Shown: positions 31,646-42,427 of the stretch, in pieces
How positions within the stretch are numbered: position 1 is the stretch's first letter
How the letters are laid out: every line of letters begins with the position of its first letter
Assembly: GCA_007182875.1 (NCBI GenBank)
Contig: AP019514.1
Location: 2,666,001-2,730,000 of the forward strand
DNA: 64,000 nucleotides
Direction: 5' to 3'
From: Vreelandella sulfidaeris
GTDB lineage: Bacteria > Pseudomonadota > Gammaproteobacteria > Pseudomonadales > Halomonadaceae
The notes under the pieces: generated by a model
Databases searched by the model: none
The model's input: only the letters and a program-made list of their open reading frames with translations
Told to the model about the DNA's origin: nothing
Made by a program: the position numbers and the translations under genes

Positions 31646-33589
31646 TCAAGACGTCTTGGGGATCTCACCCAGCACCTCAGGGATCGTCATTTTCACGTAG
31701 CGCCCTGGCGCAGGCTCAATCACATTGAGCTCCCCCCTCGCCAGGTTGGCGCACGGGCACCATTTTCTCGCTATCGGCATAACCATTCTCGGTCATCCAC
31801 GCTTGCCAATGGGGCCACCATGAGCCTTCCTGAGCAGTCGCATTTTCTAGCCACGCTTCATGGTTATCCGGCAGCGCATCGTTGGTCCAGTAGCCATACT
31901 TGTTTTTATGGGGCGGGTTAACAATACCCGCGATATGACCTGACCCGCCCAATACGAAGGTGACCGGCCCTTTGGGTAACAAAGCACCATAGTAGGTACT
32001 GTTCCACTTGGCGATGTGGTCTTCTTTGGTGGATATGAAATAGCTGGGCGTGGACACCTTACGCAGATCAATTTTCACGCCATCCAATTCAATGCCACCT
32101 GGCTCAACCAAGCGGTTTTCTAAGTACATATGGCGCAGGTACCAAGCATGCGTCCCAGCAGGCAGGTTGGTGCCATCGGTATTCCAGTAAAGCAGATCAA
32201 AAGCGGCTGGCATTTCACCTTTTAAGTAATTATTGATGTAAAAAGACCAAAAAAGATCGTTCTCACGCAGCAAATTGAAGGTGTAGGCCATTGAGCGCCC
32301 GTCCAGATAACCTTTCAGCTCAAGCGTCTGCTCTATGCCTTCGACCACTCGTTCATTCAAAAGACGCCGATATCGCCCGGATCGCGAAAATCTTGCAGTG
32401 TCGCCATATAAGTGACCGACTTAACTTTACGCCCACGACGCGTGCTGGTGAGATATGCCACCGTAGAGGCGGCTAATGTACCACCAACACAATAGCTAAG
32501 CAGATTGACCGACTTCTCCCCACAAGCCTGCTCGATAGCTTCCATCGCGCTAATGGGCCCCATCTGCATATAATCGGCCCAGGTAATATCGCGCTGCTCA
32601 GGGCCGGGGTTACGCCAGGAGATCAAAAATACCGTATGACCTTTATCCACCAGCCACTTAACCATTGAGTTGTCTTCACGCAAGTCAAGGATGTAATACT
32701 TATTGATCCAGGGCGGCACTATGAGCAACGGCGTCTTAAACGTCTTTTCCGTTGTCGGTGTGTACTGGATCAACTGGATCAGTTCATTTTCATATACCAC
32801 CGAACCCGGGGTCACAGCGATGTTTTCGCCTACGCCAAAGGCGCCGCGATCGGTCATGCGGACATTAATACCTTCTGCAGAATTACCTAAATCTTCGCGT
32901 AGGCGCGCTAGCCCATCGACCAAGTTCTGGCCACGCGTTTCAAGTGTACGGCGCATGACTTCAGGGTTAGTGGTTATAAAATTAGTCGGCGCCATCGCAT
33001 TGACAAGCTGGCGTGCGTAAAACATCAGGTTACGCTGCTGGGTTTCGTCTAAACCACTTAAACTTTCAACCAGCTCTTCCACCATCTGCGAAAACAGTAA
33101 GTACTGCTGCATAATGGCCATGTAGTGCGGGTCCTGGGTCCACGCCTCATCTTTAAAACGGCGATCACTTTTAGCCGGTGTAATGAGCGGGGTGACTTGC
33201 TCCCCGGCCATGCCACGCATGGCTTGTTGCCATAAAAGCCATTGATCCTGTAGCAACCGAGCCTGGGTTTGCCACAACAGGGTAGGGTTTTGCATCAGCG
33301 ACTTCGCACCGGCTTCAAAGCTTTCACGCATATCGCTGTAAATTGAGTCGGCGGCTTCACTGGGGGCAATACGGGAAAGCAAATCCTGCATCAATCCTTG
33401 GTACTGTTCGCCGATCTCTTTAAGCTGATTATTCCAGGCTTCAATTTCTGCCTGCGATAATCCTTCAGGCAAGCCTAAAGCTAAACCATCAGGTAGCCCT
33501 TGGGATAGTGCTTGAGATAGACCTTGAGGCAGCCCCTGCGATAGCCCTGATGATAGAGCCTGGAACGGATTGTGCCACGCTGATTGCAT
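31646..33589 (-). CDS. phaC: Class I polyhydroxyalkanoate synthase PhaC
   Basis: Polymerises (R)-3-hydroxyacyl-CoA into PHA on granule surfaces. The catalytic lipase-like box reads SYCVGG, with Ser where most synthases have Gly; I recall this variant from other halomonads. The synthase domain also has TPLLIVPPWINKYYILDL, TVFLISWRNPGP, the catalytic Asp region STKEDHIAKW and GSGHIAGIVNPP with the catalytic His. The N-terminus carries eight to nine GL(S/P)Q-like tetrapeptides at residues 11-46. Frame breaks occur near 32360 and 31735 (one extra G). Corrected length is about 647 residues. GGAGAG precedes the ATG at 33587-33589. Confidence 0.95.
33452..33559 (-). repeat. Coding tetrapeptide repeat GL(S/P)Q in phaC
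   Basis: Encodes about nine consecutive tetrapeptides of the form [GA]L[SPA]x (ALSS, GLSQ, GLPQ, GLSQ, ALSQ, GLPD, GLAL, GLPE, GLSQ) at PhaC residues 11-46. The same motif recurs four times in the DUF6489 protein encoded at 34331-34781. Confidence 0.85.
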
Positions 33590-33669
33590 AATTACTCTCC
33601 CTACGCCTAGCGACAGGCGCACCGAACACTTTGGCCATCACTGGATGACAAGACCAAGCTAATCAATGC

Positions 33670-33695
33670 ATCGCGGCGCCCTTAGGCGCCGCGAT
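33670..33695. terminator. GC-rich hairpin between phaP and phaC
   Basis: An 11-bp perfect stem (ATCGCGGCGCC with GGCGCCGCGAT) around CTTA, just after the phasin stop. It lacks a T tract on the minus strand, so it may attenuate or process the phaP transcript rather than end it, which would make phasin more abundant than synthase. Confidence 0.6.
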
Positions 33696-33706
33696 GATGT
33701 CGCCAA

Positions 33707-34116
33707 TCAGCTTTTACGTGATGATTGACTGGAGGCTTTTCCAGACTGCTCGCCTTTAGCAGTCGCCTTGGCCTGATCGGACATTTGTTGCCCTGCTTCA
33801 CTGAACATTTTTCCATTTCAGATTTAAATTGCAGACTCATTTCGCTCATGACACGGGCGTCTTCCTGCATCTGCTGAGAAAGTTCATTCATCATTTCGGC
33901 TTGCTTGGTGCCGAAATCGCGCAGGCTTTCTGCATCCTGGATTTCCGTGGCGCTACGAATGCGCTCAGTGCCCATCTGGCTGTAGCGTTTCATGGCTTCC
34001 AACTGATACTGCGTCATTTTTTCCATATTGTTGAGCATCAGCGAATTAATTTTACGCATGGGCTCAAACATTTGTTTCGTTTGGGCGTTAAAGGCGTCCA
34101 TCATATTATCTTGCAT
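33707..34116 (-). CDS. phaP: Phasin family PHA granule protein
   Basis: Small amphipathic coat protein of PHA granules. MDAFNAQTKQMFEPMRKINSLMLNNMEKMTQYQLEAMKRYSQMG is the standard phasin start, followed by a long helix and a Lys/Ser-rich tail. A loss of one A near 33805 truncates the frame; corrected it reads MFSEAGQQMSDQAKATAKGE and ends in SSQSSRKS, about 136 residues. AGGAGCAG lies before the ATG at 34114-34116. phaC follows 118 bases downstream, with a hairpin between them. Confidence 0.9.
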
Positions 34117-34178
34117 AGTGTCTGCTCCTATTTTGTTCCTTGGCATGAGCCTTGGAGTGACTCACCGTAATGTAGCTA

Positions 34179-34265
34179 TGCTGCATCGCAAAAGAGTAAT
34201 CTTTGGCATGCTGCATTGCAACAGCAATGTCATTAGTCAGTGACACCATGCAATCCTGGGTTGCA
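34179..34265. promoter_or_regulatory. TGC-rich repeats upstream of phaP (candidate PhaR-type operators)
   Basis: TGCTGCATCGCAA starts at 34179 and the near-identical TGCTGCATTGCAA at 34209, exactly 30 bases apart; an inverted pair TGCAA/TTGCA lies at 34249-34265. PhaR repressors of PHA operons are known to bind TGC-rich sites near phaP (established). Whether PhaR binds here is inference; no phaR gene is in the window. Confidence 0.45.
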
Positions 34266-34330
34266 ATATGTATGCACCTTGCCGAATTACTCTGCCCTTC
34301 TTCAACAGGCTTGGCACTGCCTGATTGTGT

Positions 34331-34781
34331 TTATGTACCGCTACGTTTGGATGTGGAACGTGAACTCGTACCGGACCGGGGAGCGCGACGACGCTGTCGA
34401 CTTGTTGCTGCTGCCCGTAGTGTTGTTGGCACCACTTTTCGTACTGGCGTCCGATTCTTTCTCAGCCTCCTCGTTGTCAGCCGAGGAAGTGCTGGCACTG
34501 CCCGCCTGACGCAGCATATCCAGCATCATTTGCTGATAGGTGCCGAAGTTGGCTAGCCCTTGAGACAATCCTTCGGATAGCCCCTGAGAAAGCCCTTGCT
34601 GCATCATTGGCTGCTGCAGGAAAGGCCGCATCAAACTCATGGGGTCGTAGCCTTCTACCCCAGACTCCATCTGACGTTGGATATTGTCCAGCAGGTTTTT
34701 CTGAAAGGCTTCGACATTAGGAAGCCCCAACGATTGGCGGAACTCATCTGGCGTCAGATCAAACTCAACGTTAATCTTCAT
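34331..34781 (-). CDS. DUF6489 family, probable PHA-granule-associated protein
   Basis: MKINVEFDLTPDEFRQSLGLPNVEAFQ is the conserved DUF6489 start. It is followed by MRPFLQQPMMQQ, four GLSQ-type tetrapeptides at residues 63-78, FGTYQQMMLDMLRQAG and a Ser/Lys/Asn-rich low-complexity tail. A slip near 34375 probably replaces the true tail; the alternative frame gives a basic Ser/Arg-rich end (SSRSTSKRSGT) with a stop at 34331-34333, as in granule proteins that bind DNA (inference). It lies between aroC and phaP. The shared repeat with PhaC suggests they work together. Confidence 0.75.
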
Positions 34782-34882
34782 AGGCGGCTCCAGCATTTGT
34801 TTGCTGCATTGTTTTTGCTACATGTTTTGCCACATAGCTTTATTTGAGTGTAGCAGTGAACTGCAAACCTCACCGTATTGCG

Positions 34883-35973
34883 TTAGCGCTGAGTTAAACG
34901 CGGCGTATCAACGCTGACCTCGCCATTTTGACCGCGCTGACGTAACCAGTGGTCTAGCAGCGTGATCGCCATCATCGCCTCAGCAATGGGTGTTGCGCGA
35001 ATCCCCACGCAGGGATCATGGCGTCCTTTCGTAATCACCTCGACTGCCTGACCATGAATATCGATAGAGCGTCCGGGCGTGGTGATACTGGAGGTGGGCT
35101 TTAGTGCTAAGCGAGCAACAATGGGCTGGCCACTGGAGATACCTCCCAACACACCGCCAGCATGATTGGAGAGGAATCCCTCTGGTGTCATCTCGTCGCG
35201 GTGCTCACTGCCGCGCTGGTTAATACAGCCAAAACCAGCGCCTATCTCTATTCCTTTTACCGCATTGATACTCATCAAACCATGCGCCAAGTCAGCATCC
35301 AGACGATCAAACACCGGTTCGCCAAGCCCTACCGGTACGCCTTCGGCAATCACGGTAATTTCGGCGCCGACCGAATCCCTGGTCGCGGCGCAGTTGGTCC
35401 ATATAGGCTTCCAGTTCAGCGACGCGCGCTGGATCAGGGCAGAAAAAAGCGTTCTGGCTGACCGACTCCCACTGTTTGAACTCAATTTTGATAGGGCCTA
35501 ACTGGCTCATATAGCCACGAATCTGGACGCCCTGGGCGGCTAGATACTTCTTGGCAATCGCCCCGCTGCTACCCGCATGGCCGTTTCACGGGCGCTGGAA
35601 CGGCCACCCCACGATAGTCTCGGTGACCATATTTATGATGGTAGGTGTAATCCGCATGGGCTGGCCGAAACTGCTCTTTAATTTTCGAGTAGTCGTTAGA
35701 GCGCTGGTCAGTGTTCTCAATTAACAGCCCGATTGAAGTGCCGGTCGTTTTGCCTTCAAACACCCCAGACAAAATGCGCACTTGATCAGGCTCTTTGCGC
35801 TGGGTGGTGTGCCTTGAACTGCCCGGCCGGCGGCGATCCAAATCATACTGCAAATCTGCTTCGCTTAATGGCAGCCCAGGCGGGCAGCCATCTATAATGG
35901 CGCCGAGCGCAGGGCCGTGGCTTTCACCAAAAGTAGTGACGCTGAATAGTTTGCCAAACGTATTGCCAGACAT
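34883..35973 (-). CDS. aroC: Chorismate synthase
   Basis: Last step of the shikimate pathway: EPSP to chorismate, needing reduced [23 protein letters not shown] begins the protein and carries the conserved FGESHG, with [18 protein letters not shown] and [27 protein letters not shown] next. The C-terminal part includes [26 protein letters not shown] and the final [17 protein letters not shown] stretch. Frame breaks occur near 35590, 35385 and 35350. Corrected length is about 364 residues. The ATG at 35971-35973 follows prmB by 14 bases in the same direction. Confidence 0.95.
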
Positions 35974-35986
35974 GGCCGTTAGTTCC

Positions 35987-36945
35987 TCATACGAAAGACG
36001 CCGCATGGGCGTCGAGTTCAGCAGCGCTCAGGGCGAAGACACCCTGGCCGCCACGCTCGAATTCAAGCCACAGGAAGGGGACATCCGCAAATGCCGTTTC
36101 CACATGACGATCAGAATTGCCGACCTCTACAATCAACCAGCCGTCATCGGTTAAGTGTTCCCTCGCTTCACGCAGAATACGCCGCACAATATCCAAGCCA
36201 TCGCTACCTGCGCCGAGTGCCAATGAAGGTTCATGACGAAATTCGGCAGGCATCATGGCCAAGTCGCGCGTATCGACATAGGGCGGGTTAGAAACGATCA
36301 AATCGAAGCGTCGACCTTCTAAGCCACTGAACACGTCCGATTCGACCGCCCTCACCCGGTCACCCACATCGTGGCGGGTAATGTTCTGGCGCGCTACGGC
36401 CAGAGCATCCTGGCTGATGTCAGCAAGCACCACTTCACAGGTAGGCAAATAGAGAGCGCTAGCAATACCAATGCAGCCAGAGCCGGTGCATAAATCCAGC
36501 ACGCTGGCAGGTGGCTCTTCGGGAAACCAAGTGGAAAAGCCATCTTCAATCAGTTCGGCAATTGGCGAGCGCGGAATCAGTACACGCTCATCAACGCTAA
36601 ACGGGTAGCCAGCAAAAAGCTCTCGCCTAACAAATAGGGCAACGGGCGGCGAGTGGTGATACGTTCACGCGCCAGGGCAATAATCCGCTGGCGCTCAACG
36701 GGCAGCAGCCGCGCTTCTAATACGCCTGGGTCAATATTCCAAGGCAGGTGAAGTGCGCCTAGGCATAGTGCCACCGCCTCATCCCAGGCAGAATCAGTAC
36801 CGTGACCATAATGTAACCCTGCCAGATAAAACTCGCTGGAGACCCAGCGCAGGTAGTCGCGCAGCGTAAAGAGATCGCTCATCAGCGCCGACTCGGGCAG
36901 GGAAAGAGTTGAGTGAGAGTACTCAGCGTTTAAATGCGTGGACAC
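35987..36945 (-). CDS. prmB: Ribosomal protein uL3 glutamine N5-methyltransferase PrmB
   Basis: Methylates the glutamine of ribosomal protein L3. The N-terminal domain ([30 protein letters not shown]) resembles PrmB rather than PrmA or PrmC. The Rossmann fold follows: [18 protein letters not shown] binds SAM and [10 protein letters not shown] is the NPPY catalytic motif for Gln methylation. A frame break near 36590 joins LPYLLGE to [21 protein letters not shown]. Length about 319 residues. The GTG at 36943-36945 is preferred to a downstream ATG because AGGAGT lies 7 bases before it. It precedes aroC, as in many gammaproteobacteria. Confidence 0.94.
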
Positions 36946-37108
36946 AGTGACTCCTGGGTAACGTTACTCATGGTTGCAGGCAGTAAAGCCTGCTCCATAT
37001 GACGAATAAAAGATTGTACCTTTCACGCTGCCCGGTTCACAGCAACGCTCAGCCCGCTATACTGTACGTCTTTATTTATCTCACAATTTTCTGCCACCCG
37101 AGCCTGCC

Positions 37109-37678
37109 ATGACGCGACACCGCCACCTGCCTAGTGATGACGATATCAGTGCCTTTCGCGATGCGTTAAAGGCGGCGGGCGTGCGCCGTATCGCTACCAA
37201 TCAGGCCGACCCAGGCAAGCCCAAACACGATGGTAAGGCGCATGAAGCGCGGCGCAATGCGGCGGTAGAGAACAGCGCGCCCCAGTCTAACGGGCGCACC
37301 TCAGACGGCCGGGTGGAAGCCGTGCGCCCTTCTGAGTATTTAGAGTTCAGTGTACCGGACTTGCCGTGGCGTACTTTCAGCCAGTTAAAGCGCGGCCAAA
37401 CGGCATGGCAGGCAGGGCTTGATCTACATGGCTATACGCTGGAAGAGGCGCGCGCCGAGCTGGAGAGCTTTCTGCGTGACTCGGCGGGGCAAGGTTTACG
37501 CTGCGTATTGGTGGTGCACGGCAAAGCGTGGGGTACCACGTCTGACTTTCCCGTCCTCAAAAGCCACACCAATACGTGGCTACGCGAGTGGCCAGGCGTA
37601 CTGGCTTTCTGCTCGGCGATTGATCTCGACGGTGGCACCGGAGCGGTGTATATCCTGTTGCGCAAACGCGGTCATTAG
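37109..37678 (+). CDS. Smr-domain endonuclease-like protein (SmrA/SmrB family)
   Basis: A disordered charged N-terminal region (about 1-95) precedes a Smr domain: LDLHGYTLEEARAELESFL, VLVVHGKAWG and an end AFCSAIDLDGGTGAVYILLRK. These are the three conserved Smr motifs (DLHG, HGKG-like, GGxGA). E. coli SmrB cleaves mRNA at collided ribosomes. The second motif here reads HGKAWG instead of HGKG, still compatible. 189 residues, frame intact. It is divergent from prmB. Confidence 0.9.
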   Translation: MTRHRHLPSDDDISAFRDALKAAGVRRIATNQADPGKPKHDGKAHEARRNAAVENSAPQSNGRTSDGRVEAVRPSEYLEFSVPDLPWRTFSQLKRGQTAWQAGLDLHGYTLEEARAELESFLRDSAGQGLRCVLVVHGKAWGTTSDFPVLKSHTNTWLREWPGVLAFCSAIDLDGGTGAVYILLRKRGH

Positions 37679-37681
37679 CGG

Positions 37682-38692
37682 TTATTCGGCAGCGTCAGAC
37701 GCAATGCTGGGCATGCGACGCTCCAACGCTTCGTCAGCCAAATGCCTACCTAAACGAATCAAGTCCCTTACCGCGGTGGAATTCATAGGTGCTACAGACT
37801 GTTTTAGGTATTTCAATCAGCACATCGGGTGGATAACCCGCGACCTTGTACTTGGCCAGCGCCGCTTGGGTAATATCAAATGACTCCAATACCATGTCGA
37901 GCTTACTCCACTCGCGTTTACCCCGCGCTTCGGTGACTTCTTCAAGCTCGCCGTCCTCTCCGTTGGCACCCAAGCCAGCCCACAGTTTTCGAGTAGCGAG
38001 ACGCACGTCACCCATCCAATTTCCCATGTTTTGGTCATGGGCGATCTCTTTTTGTCTGGCTATCAGCAGCTTCTTCCTTGGGAGGCAGTAACTCTTCCAA
38101 CCTTACCGGCAGCGGGCTATGGGCAGTTACGTTGACCGCTACTACAAAGTCCGCCTGGTGGGCCGCCACCACAGGCATGATGGGTAGCGGATTAAGTAGC
38201 CCGCCGTCTACTAACACCTGCTCGCCCAAATGTACCGGGGTTATTACACCTGGCACGGCGATTGAGGCGCGAATCGCCTGTAGCAATGGGCCATTTTGAA
38301 ACCATACTTCTCGTTGACGCACTAGGTCCGTTGCTACCGTCGTCACAGGGATCGGTAGATTTTCAATTAAAACATCGCCTACCAGTGCTTCCAGCTTGCC
38401 CATGACTTTACTGGCGCGCATCGCGCCCATCGGGCTCCATGTCACATCAACCAGTCTGAGCACATCCAGGTAATCGAGGGTACATACCCAATCGCGGTAT
38501 TCCGGTAGTTTACCGGCGGCATAAATGCCGCCAATCAGCGCGCCCATTGAGCACCCCTGACACGGCGATAATTTCAAATCCACGCGCTTCCAATGCTTCA
38601 ATAACACCAATGTGCGCATACCCACGTGCACCACCACTGCCCAGCACTAGAGCGACTTTATTACCACTACTCCTATGTGCCAATTCGTTCAT
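37682..38692 (-). CDS. Patatin-like phospholipase (RssA family)
   Basis: Ser-Asp dyad lipase of the patatin/RssA family. The oxyanion loop is VLGSGGARGYAHIGVIEALE. The nucleophile box is GCSMG, seen after restoring a base near 38555, and the dyad Asp is in LVDGGLLNPLP. Frame breaks occur near 38555, 38040 and 37775; the C-terminus after correction is LGRHLADEALERRMPSIASD. About 337 residues. It lies between the Smr gene and the alpha/beta hydrolase gene, same strand as the latter. Cytosolic or membrane-peripheral; substrate unknown. Confidence 0.88.
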
Positions 38693-38706
38693 GCTGCTGT
38701 CCTTCC

Positions 38707-39611
38707 CTAAGCCCTATCGTTCTTACACCAGTGAGCGCCGATTACCGAGGCGACTTTCGCTACCGCGCGAGGCTCCAGGTGCAGATGGTGACCACCGCTG
38801 AGCACGTGGCGTGTTAACCCTTTACCGCTTGCCGCGCCTGCACCGCCCAAGCGCGCTCGCCTAGAATCCCCCTGTTCCCCTTCGATTAACAGCACCGAGG
38901 CGTTGATTTCCCCAGCAGCGCAAGCACCTGCTCGGGCGTAAAGCGGACCAAAGATGGCTTTAACAAACGGCTATCGGTACGCATTTGCACATGGCCATCG
39001 GCGGTAGGCTGGGTGTTGCGCTCCACGAGTGGCGTTGCCGTTATGCTATCCACGGGCGTGACGCCACCAGCGACCCGGGCCGCGATAGCGCTTTCGATAT
39101 CAGGGTAGCGCGGCGCTCGCGAAAGCGGGCGTCGGTGAGCGACTAGCCCTTTACGCAGTTGGCTCGCAGTCTCTTCAATCGGTGTATTAAGCGCCCCCAA
39201 CCCATCGATCAGTGTTAAGCGCTCGACGCGCTCAGGTAGTGACGCGGCAAGCAAACAGGCCACTGCCGCACCCATGGAGTGGGCCAGCAAACTAACTTTT
39301 TCCAAGTCAAGGGCTTCCATGGCATCAAGCACGTCATGACAGTAGTCCCATAATGCATAGTCACCGCTTGGTGGCGTATGTGCCGAATGGCCATGGCCTC
39401 GAAAATCGAGCGCCACAATACGAATACCCAGTGCGTCGACCAGCAAGGGAGCTAAGCGAGAAAAACTAGCTGCATTATCCAGCCAGCCGTGAAGAGCCAC
39501 CCAGGTGGGTGCGTCAGAGCGTCCCCTAACTTAGCGCCGCCAGGCGGCCTTGAACAAAGAAAGCGGCTGCGGCGCAACAGTGCGTACAGCCGTAAATTCA
39601 GTGTGGGGCAT
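38707..39611 (-). CDS. Alpha/beta-fold hydrolase
   Basis: Esterase or lipase-like hydrolase. HGWLDNAASFSRLAPLL carries the oxyanion HG, LDFRGHGHSA is the second strand motif, and LLAHSMGAAVA holds the nucleophile Ser. GGHHLHLEP near the end holds the catalytic His, and LIEGEQGD is a plausible site for the acid. Frame breaks occur near 39540 and 38910. Corrected length is about 300 residues. The ATG at 39609-39611 with AGGA upstream gives MPHTEFTAVRTVAPQPL. Substrate unknown. Confidence 0.85.
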
Positions 39612-39735
39612 AATCAACAATCCTGAACAAACACCAGCGTCGTTAAGCAGGCAAGATGACGGCGTAAGCGACAAACGTTACCATGCCCAGCGCAATGCTT
39701 CCGCCTCTTTACTTCCATGCTCACTTGGTGCCGTT

Positions 39736-39828
39736 ATGAAACCCCATCGCGATACTAGCGCTCGTAATTTGGTCTTTTTTATTGTTGTCATCAGCGCCCT
39801 TGTGGTCGGTTTCTGGCTTGCAAAATAG
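39736..39828 (+). CDS. Possible 30-residue single-span membrane protein
   Basis: A basic N-terminus (KPHRDTSARN) followed by one hydrophobic helix (LVFFIVVISALVVGFWLAK) and a TAG, in a gap of about 230 bases between two minus-strand genes. Short one-helix proteins are common and this one has clear topology (positive inside), but the ribosome site is weak and the frame is open further upstream. Plausible but not certain. Confidence 0.4.
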   Translation: MKPHRDTSARNLVFFIVVISALVVGFWLAK

Positions 39829-39839
39829 GCAATGCCAGC

Positions 39840-42427
39840 CTAAGCCTCACCGAGCAGCCCCAGGCTGGCTGCTGGCGCTTGGCGACGTAGTCCCCGTGAA
39901 AGCGCATGGCCTATTACACCGATAAGCACTGCACCGCCAACGGGAAGAAACACCCATAGCCCTAGATGCAACCGCGGGGTGAGATCCAGCAGGTAAATAT
40001 ACAGCGCGGCGGTGGTCAGTTCTGCAAGCACCGCACCCATCAAACCACTGGCAAAGCCCAGCAGCGCGTACTCAGCGCCCTGTACCCGAGAAATCATGCG
40101 ACTACCGGCGCCAAATACACGCAGCAGGCCGCTTTCATGGGCACGTACCGGGCGGCTGGCCGTTAACGCGGCATACAGCACGCTCACACCCGCCAACAGC
40201 ACCAACGCGAGCACTAACTCAACCGCACGGGTAACCTGAGCGAGTACATCCCGCACCTGGCCTAAAAATCGCATCGACGTTAAGCAAGGACACCCCAGGA
40301 AAGTCGGTGATCAATTCGCGGATCAGACCCTGTTCCGCCTCAGGCAGGTGAAAAGCAGTAATGTAGCTATGACCAAACTGCTCCAATACACCCGGCGGAA
40401 AAATAACGAAGAAATTAGGCTGGAAGCTATCCCAGTTCAGGCTGCGCAGACTGGTAATTTGGGTGGTTATTTCGTCACTACCTACTGAAAACGTCATTTC
40501 GTCACCGACGCTCAGCCCAAGCCTTTCAGCAAGCCCATCCTCCATGGAAATAGGCACCGGTGCCGCCTGCTGCGTTGCATCGACAGCGCTCATCCAGCCT
40601 TCGCTTTCAGTGCCTTGTTCACCGTTAGCGTCACGACCCAACTGCGCTGGTGAAAACCACTCACCCGCCACCACTTCATTGCCTTCGGGCACCTCTGATT
40701 GCCAAGTGAGGTTTAACTCCCGGCGCAGCGAGTTGTCACCGCGTGCATCTGGCGGCACGGCATCTCTGGGTGATTGGTCATTAATAGCAATGACACGCCC
40801 ACGTACCATGGGGTAAAGGGTGCTTTGAGTTTCCACCCGCGGAGAGACCGCCGCTTCAAAGGGATCGCGCTCAGAGGGCTGTATATTGATGGCGAAGTAG
40901 TTGGGGGTATTTTCGGGCAGTTGATCCTGCCATGTGCTTAGCAGATCGCCACGCACCAACACAATCATCGCCATGGCAAAGAAGGTCACCGAAAATGCCA
41001 GCAATTGCCCAAGCCCCGCTTGACGACGCCTAGCTAGCTGGCGACCGCCTAAGCGTAGCGCCTGGGACCACTCACTGCGCCCGGTGAGCCGGTGCACAAC
41101 ACGCAATAAACTGCTAAGTAGCAGCGCGCTAATCATCCATAGCACACCAAGCAGTAACGCCCCCGATTAACAGTGCAATCGCCAGCGGCAAACTGCCAGA
41201 ATAGAGCCATAGCAACCCGCCAAATACGATACTCGCCACCCCGACGACTAGCCAAGCAGATGGTGGCAGGGGGTCCAGCTCTCGACGCAGCACTTTTAAT
41301 GCGCTGACTCGTTTGATACGCAGCAGTGTCGGCCCAGCAAACCCCACCAGCACCGCAAGAGCAGTGAACACACCTAAACCCAACGGCATGAGCCCCGGGG
41401 CGGCAGCGTCATGGGGAGAAAACTCACCAATAGCCAGATAAGCACTGCTTGCCCCACTAGCCCAAGCAGAGCGCCAATAATCGCCGCTACCAGCGCTAGC
41501 CCCATTAGCTGGAGGGTGAAAATAGTGACTAACTGACGCTGACTCGCGCCGAAGCAGCGCAATAGCGCGGCGGTATCCAGGTGGCGTTCGACATAGCGCC
41601 GGGTAGACATTGCCACTGCCACCCCCGCTAACAATACTGCCGCTAAACCGGCTAGCCCTAAATAGCTTTCAGCGCGCTGCAGAGCATTGCCGAGCTGTGG
41701 GCGGTCCACTCGTACATCGCGCACCTCTACCCCATCGCGGCGTAGCTCAGCAAGTAATCCTTGCACTTGATCGAGCGCGGCAGGCGGACCTGCCGCTAAA
41801 ATTTCAAATTCAATGCGCGAGCCTTCTTGAACCAGCCCCGTGGCTTCGACATCCGCCGTGTTGATCATCAAACGTGGGTTAAAATTACCAAAGCCGCCGG
41901 ACTGGTCCGCTTCGCGCTCAATAATCCCCGTTACTGCAAGCTCGGTTTGGCCCACTTGGACCCGATCACCCAGCTCTATCTCGACCAGCTCTATCAAGCG
42001 TGGATCCGCCCACGCCTCGCCAGGCGGCGGGCCTGAGGCTATTTGTTCGGTGCCATCACCAAAATCGACGTATGAGGTGCCGTAGTGGGGTAGACATCAT
42101 CCACGGCTTTTAGGCTGGCAGGTTGAAAACGCCCACCACGACTAATCATCGACACCAGATCCACTTGATCGCTAAGTATAAAGCCCGCATTCTCAAGGCG
42201 CTCGCGCAACTCAGCAGAAAACGGCTCACGCTGTTCCAGTACCAGATCGCCCCCAGCATTTGCCCTGCCTGACGTTCCAGGCCACGCTCTAAACGATCAA
42301 GAAAAAACGCAATCATTGTGGACGCCGCTACAGCCAATACGAGGGCAACAAATAGCGCACGCACATCAGCGGCACGCAGGTCTCGTTTGAGACTGCGCAT
42401 CGCCAAACGCCAGTTCACATCGCTCAT
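39840..42427 (-). CDS. YbbP-type ABC transporter permease (FtsX-like)
   Basis: Large inner-membrane permease (about 860 residues) with four-helix FtsX repeats: [38 protein letters not shown] at the start and RCFGASQRQLVTIFTLQLMGLALVAAIIGALLGL in the middle. The last FtsX repeat is LRVFGAGSRMISRVQGAEYALLGFASGLMGA. Large periplasmic domains lie between the helices. Frame breaks occur near 42255, 42085, 41395, 41150 and 40265. It pairs with the YbbA-like ATPase, whose stop overlaps its start (ATGA). Members are thought to act in lipid or export processes; the substrate is unknown. Confidence 0.88.
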
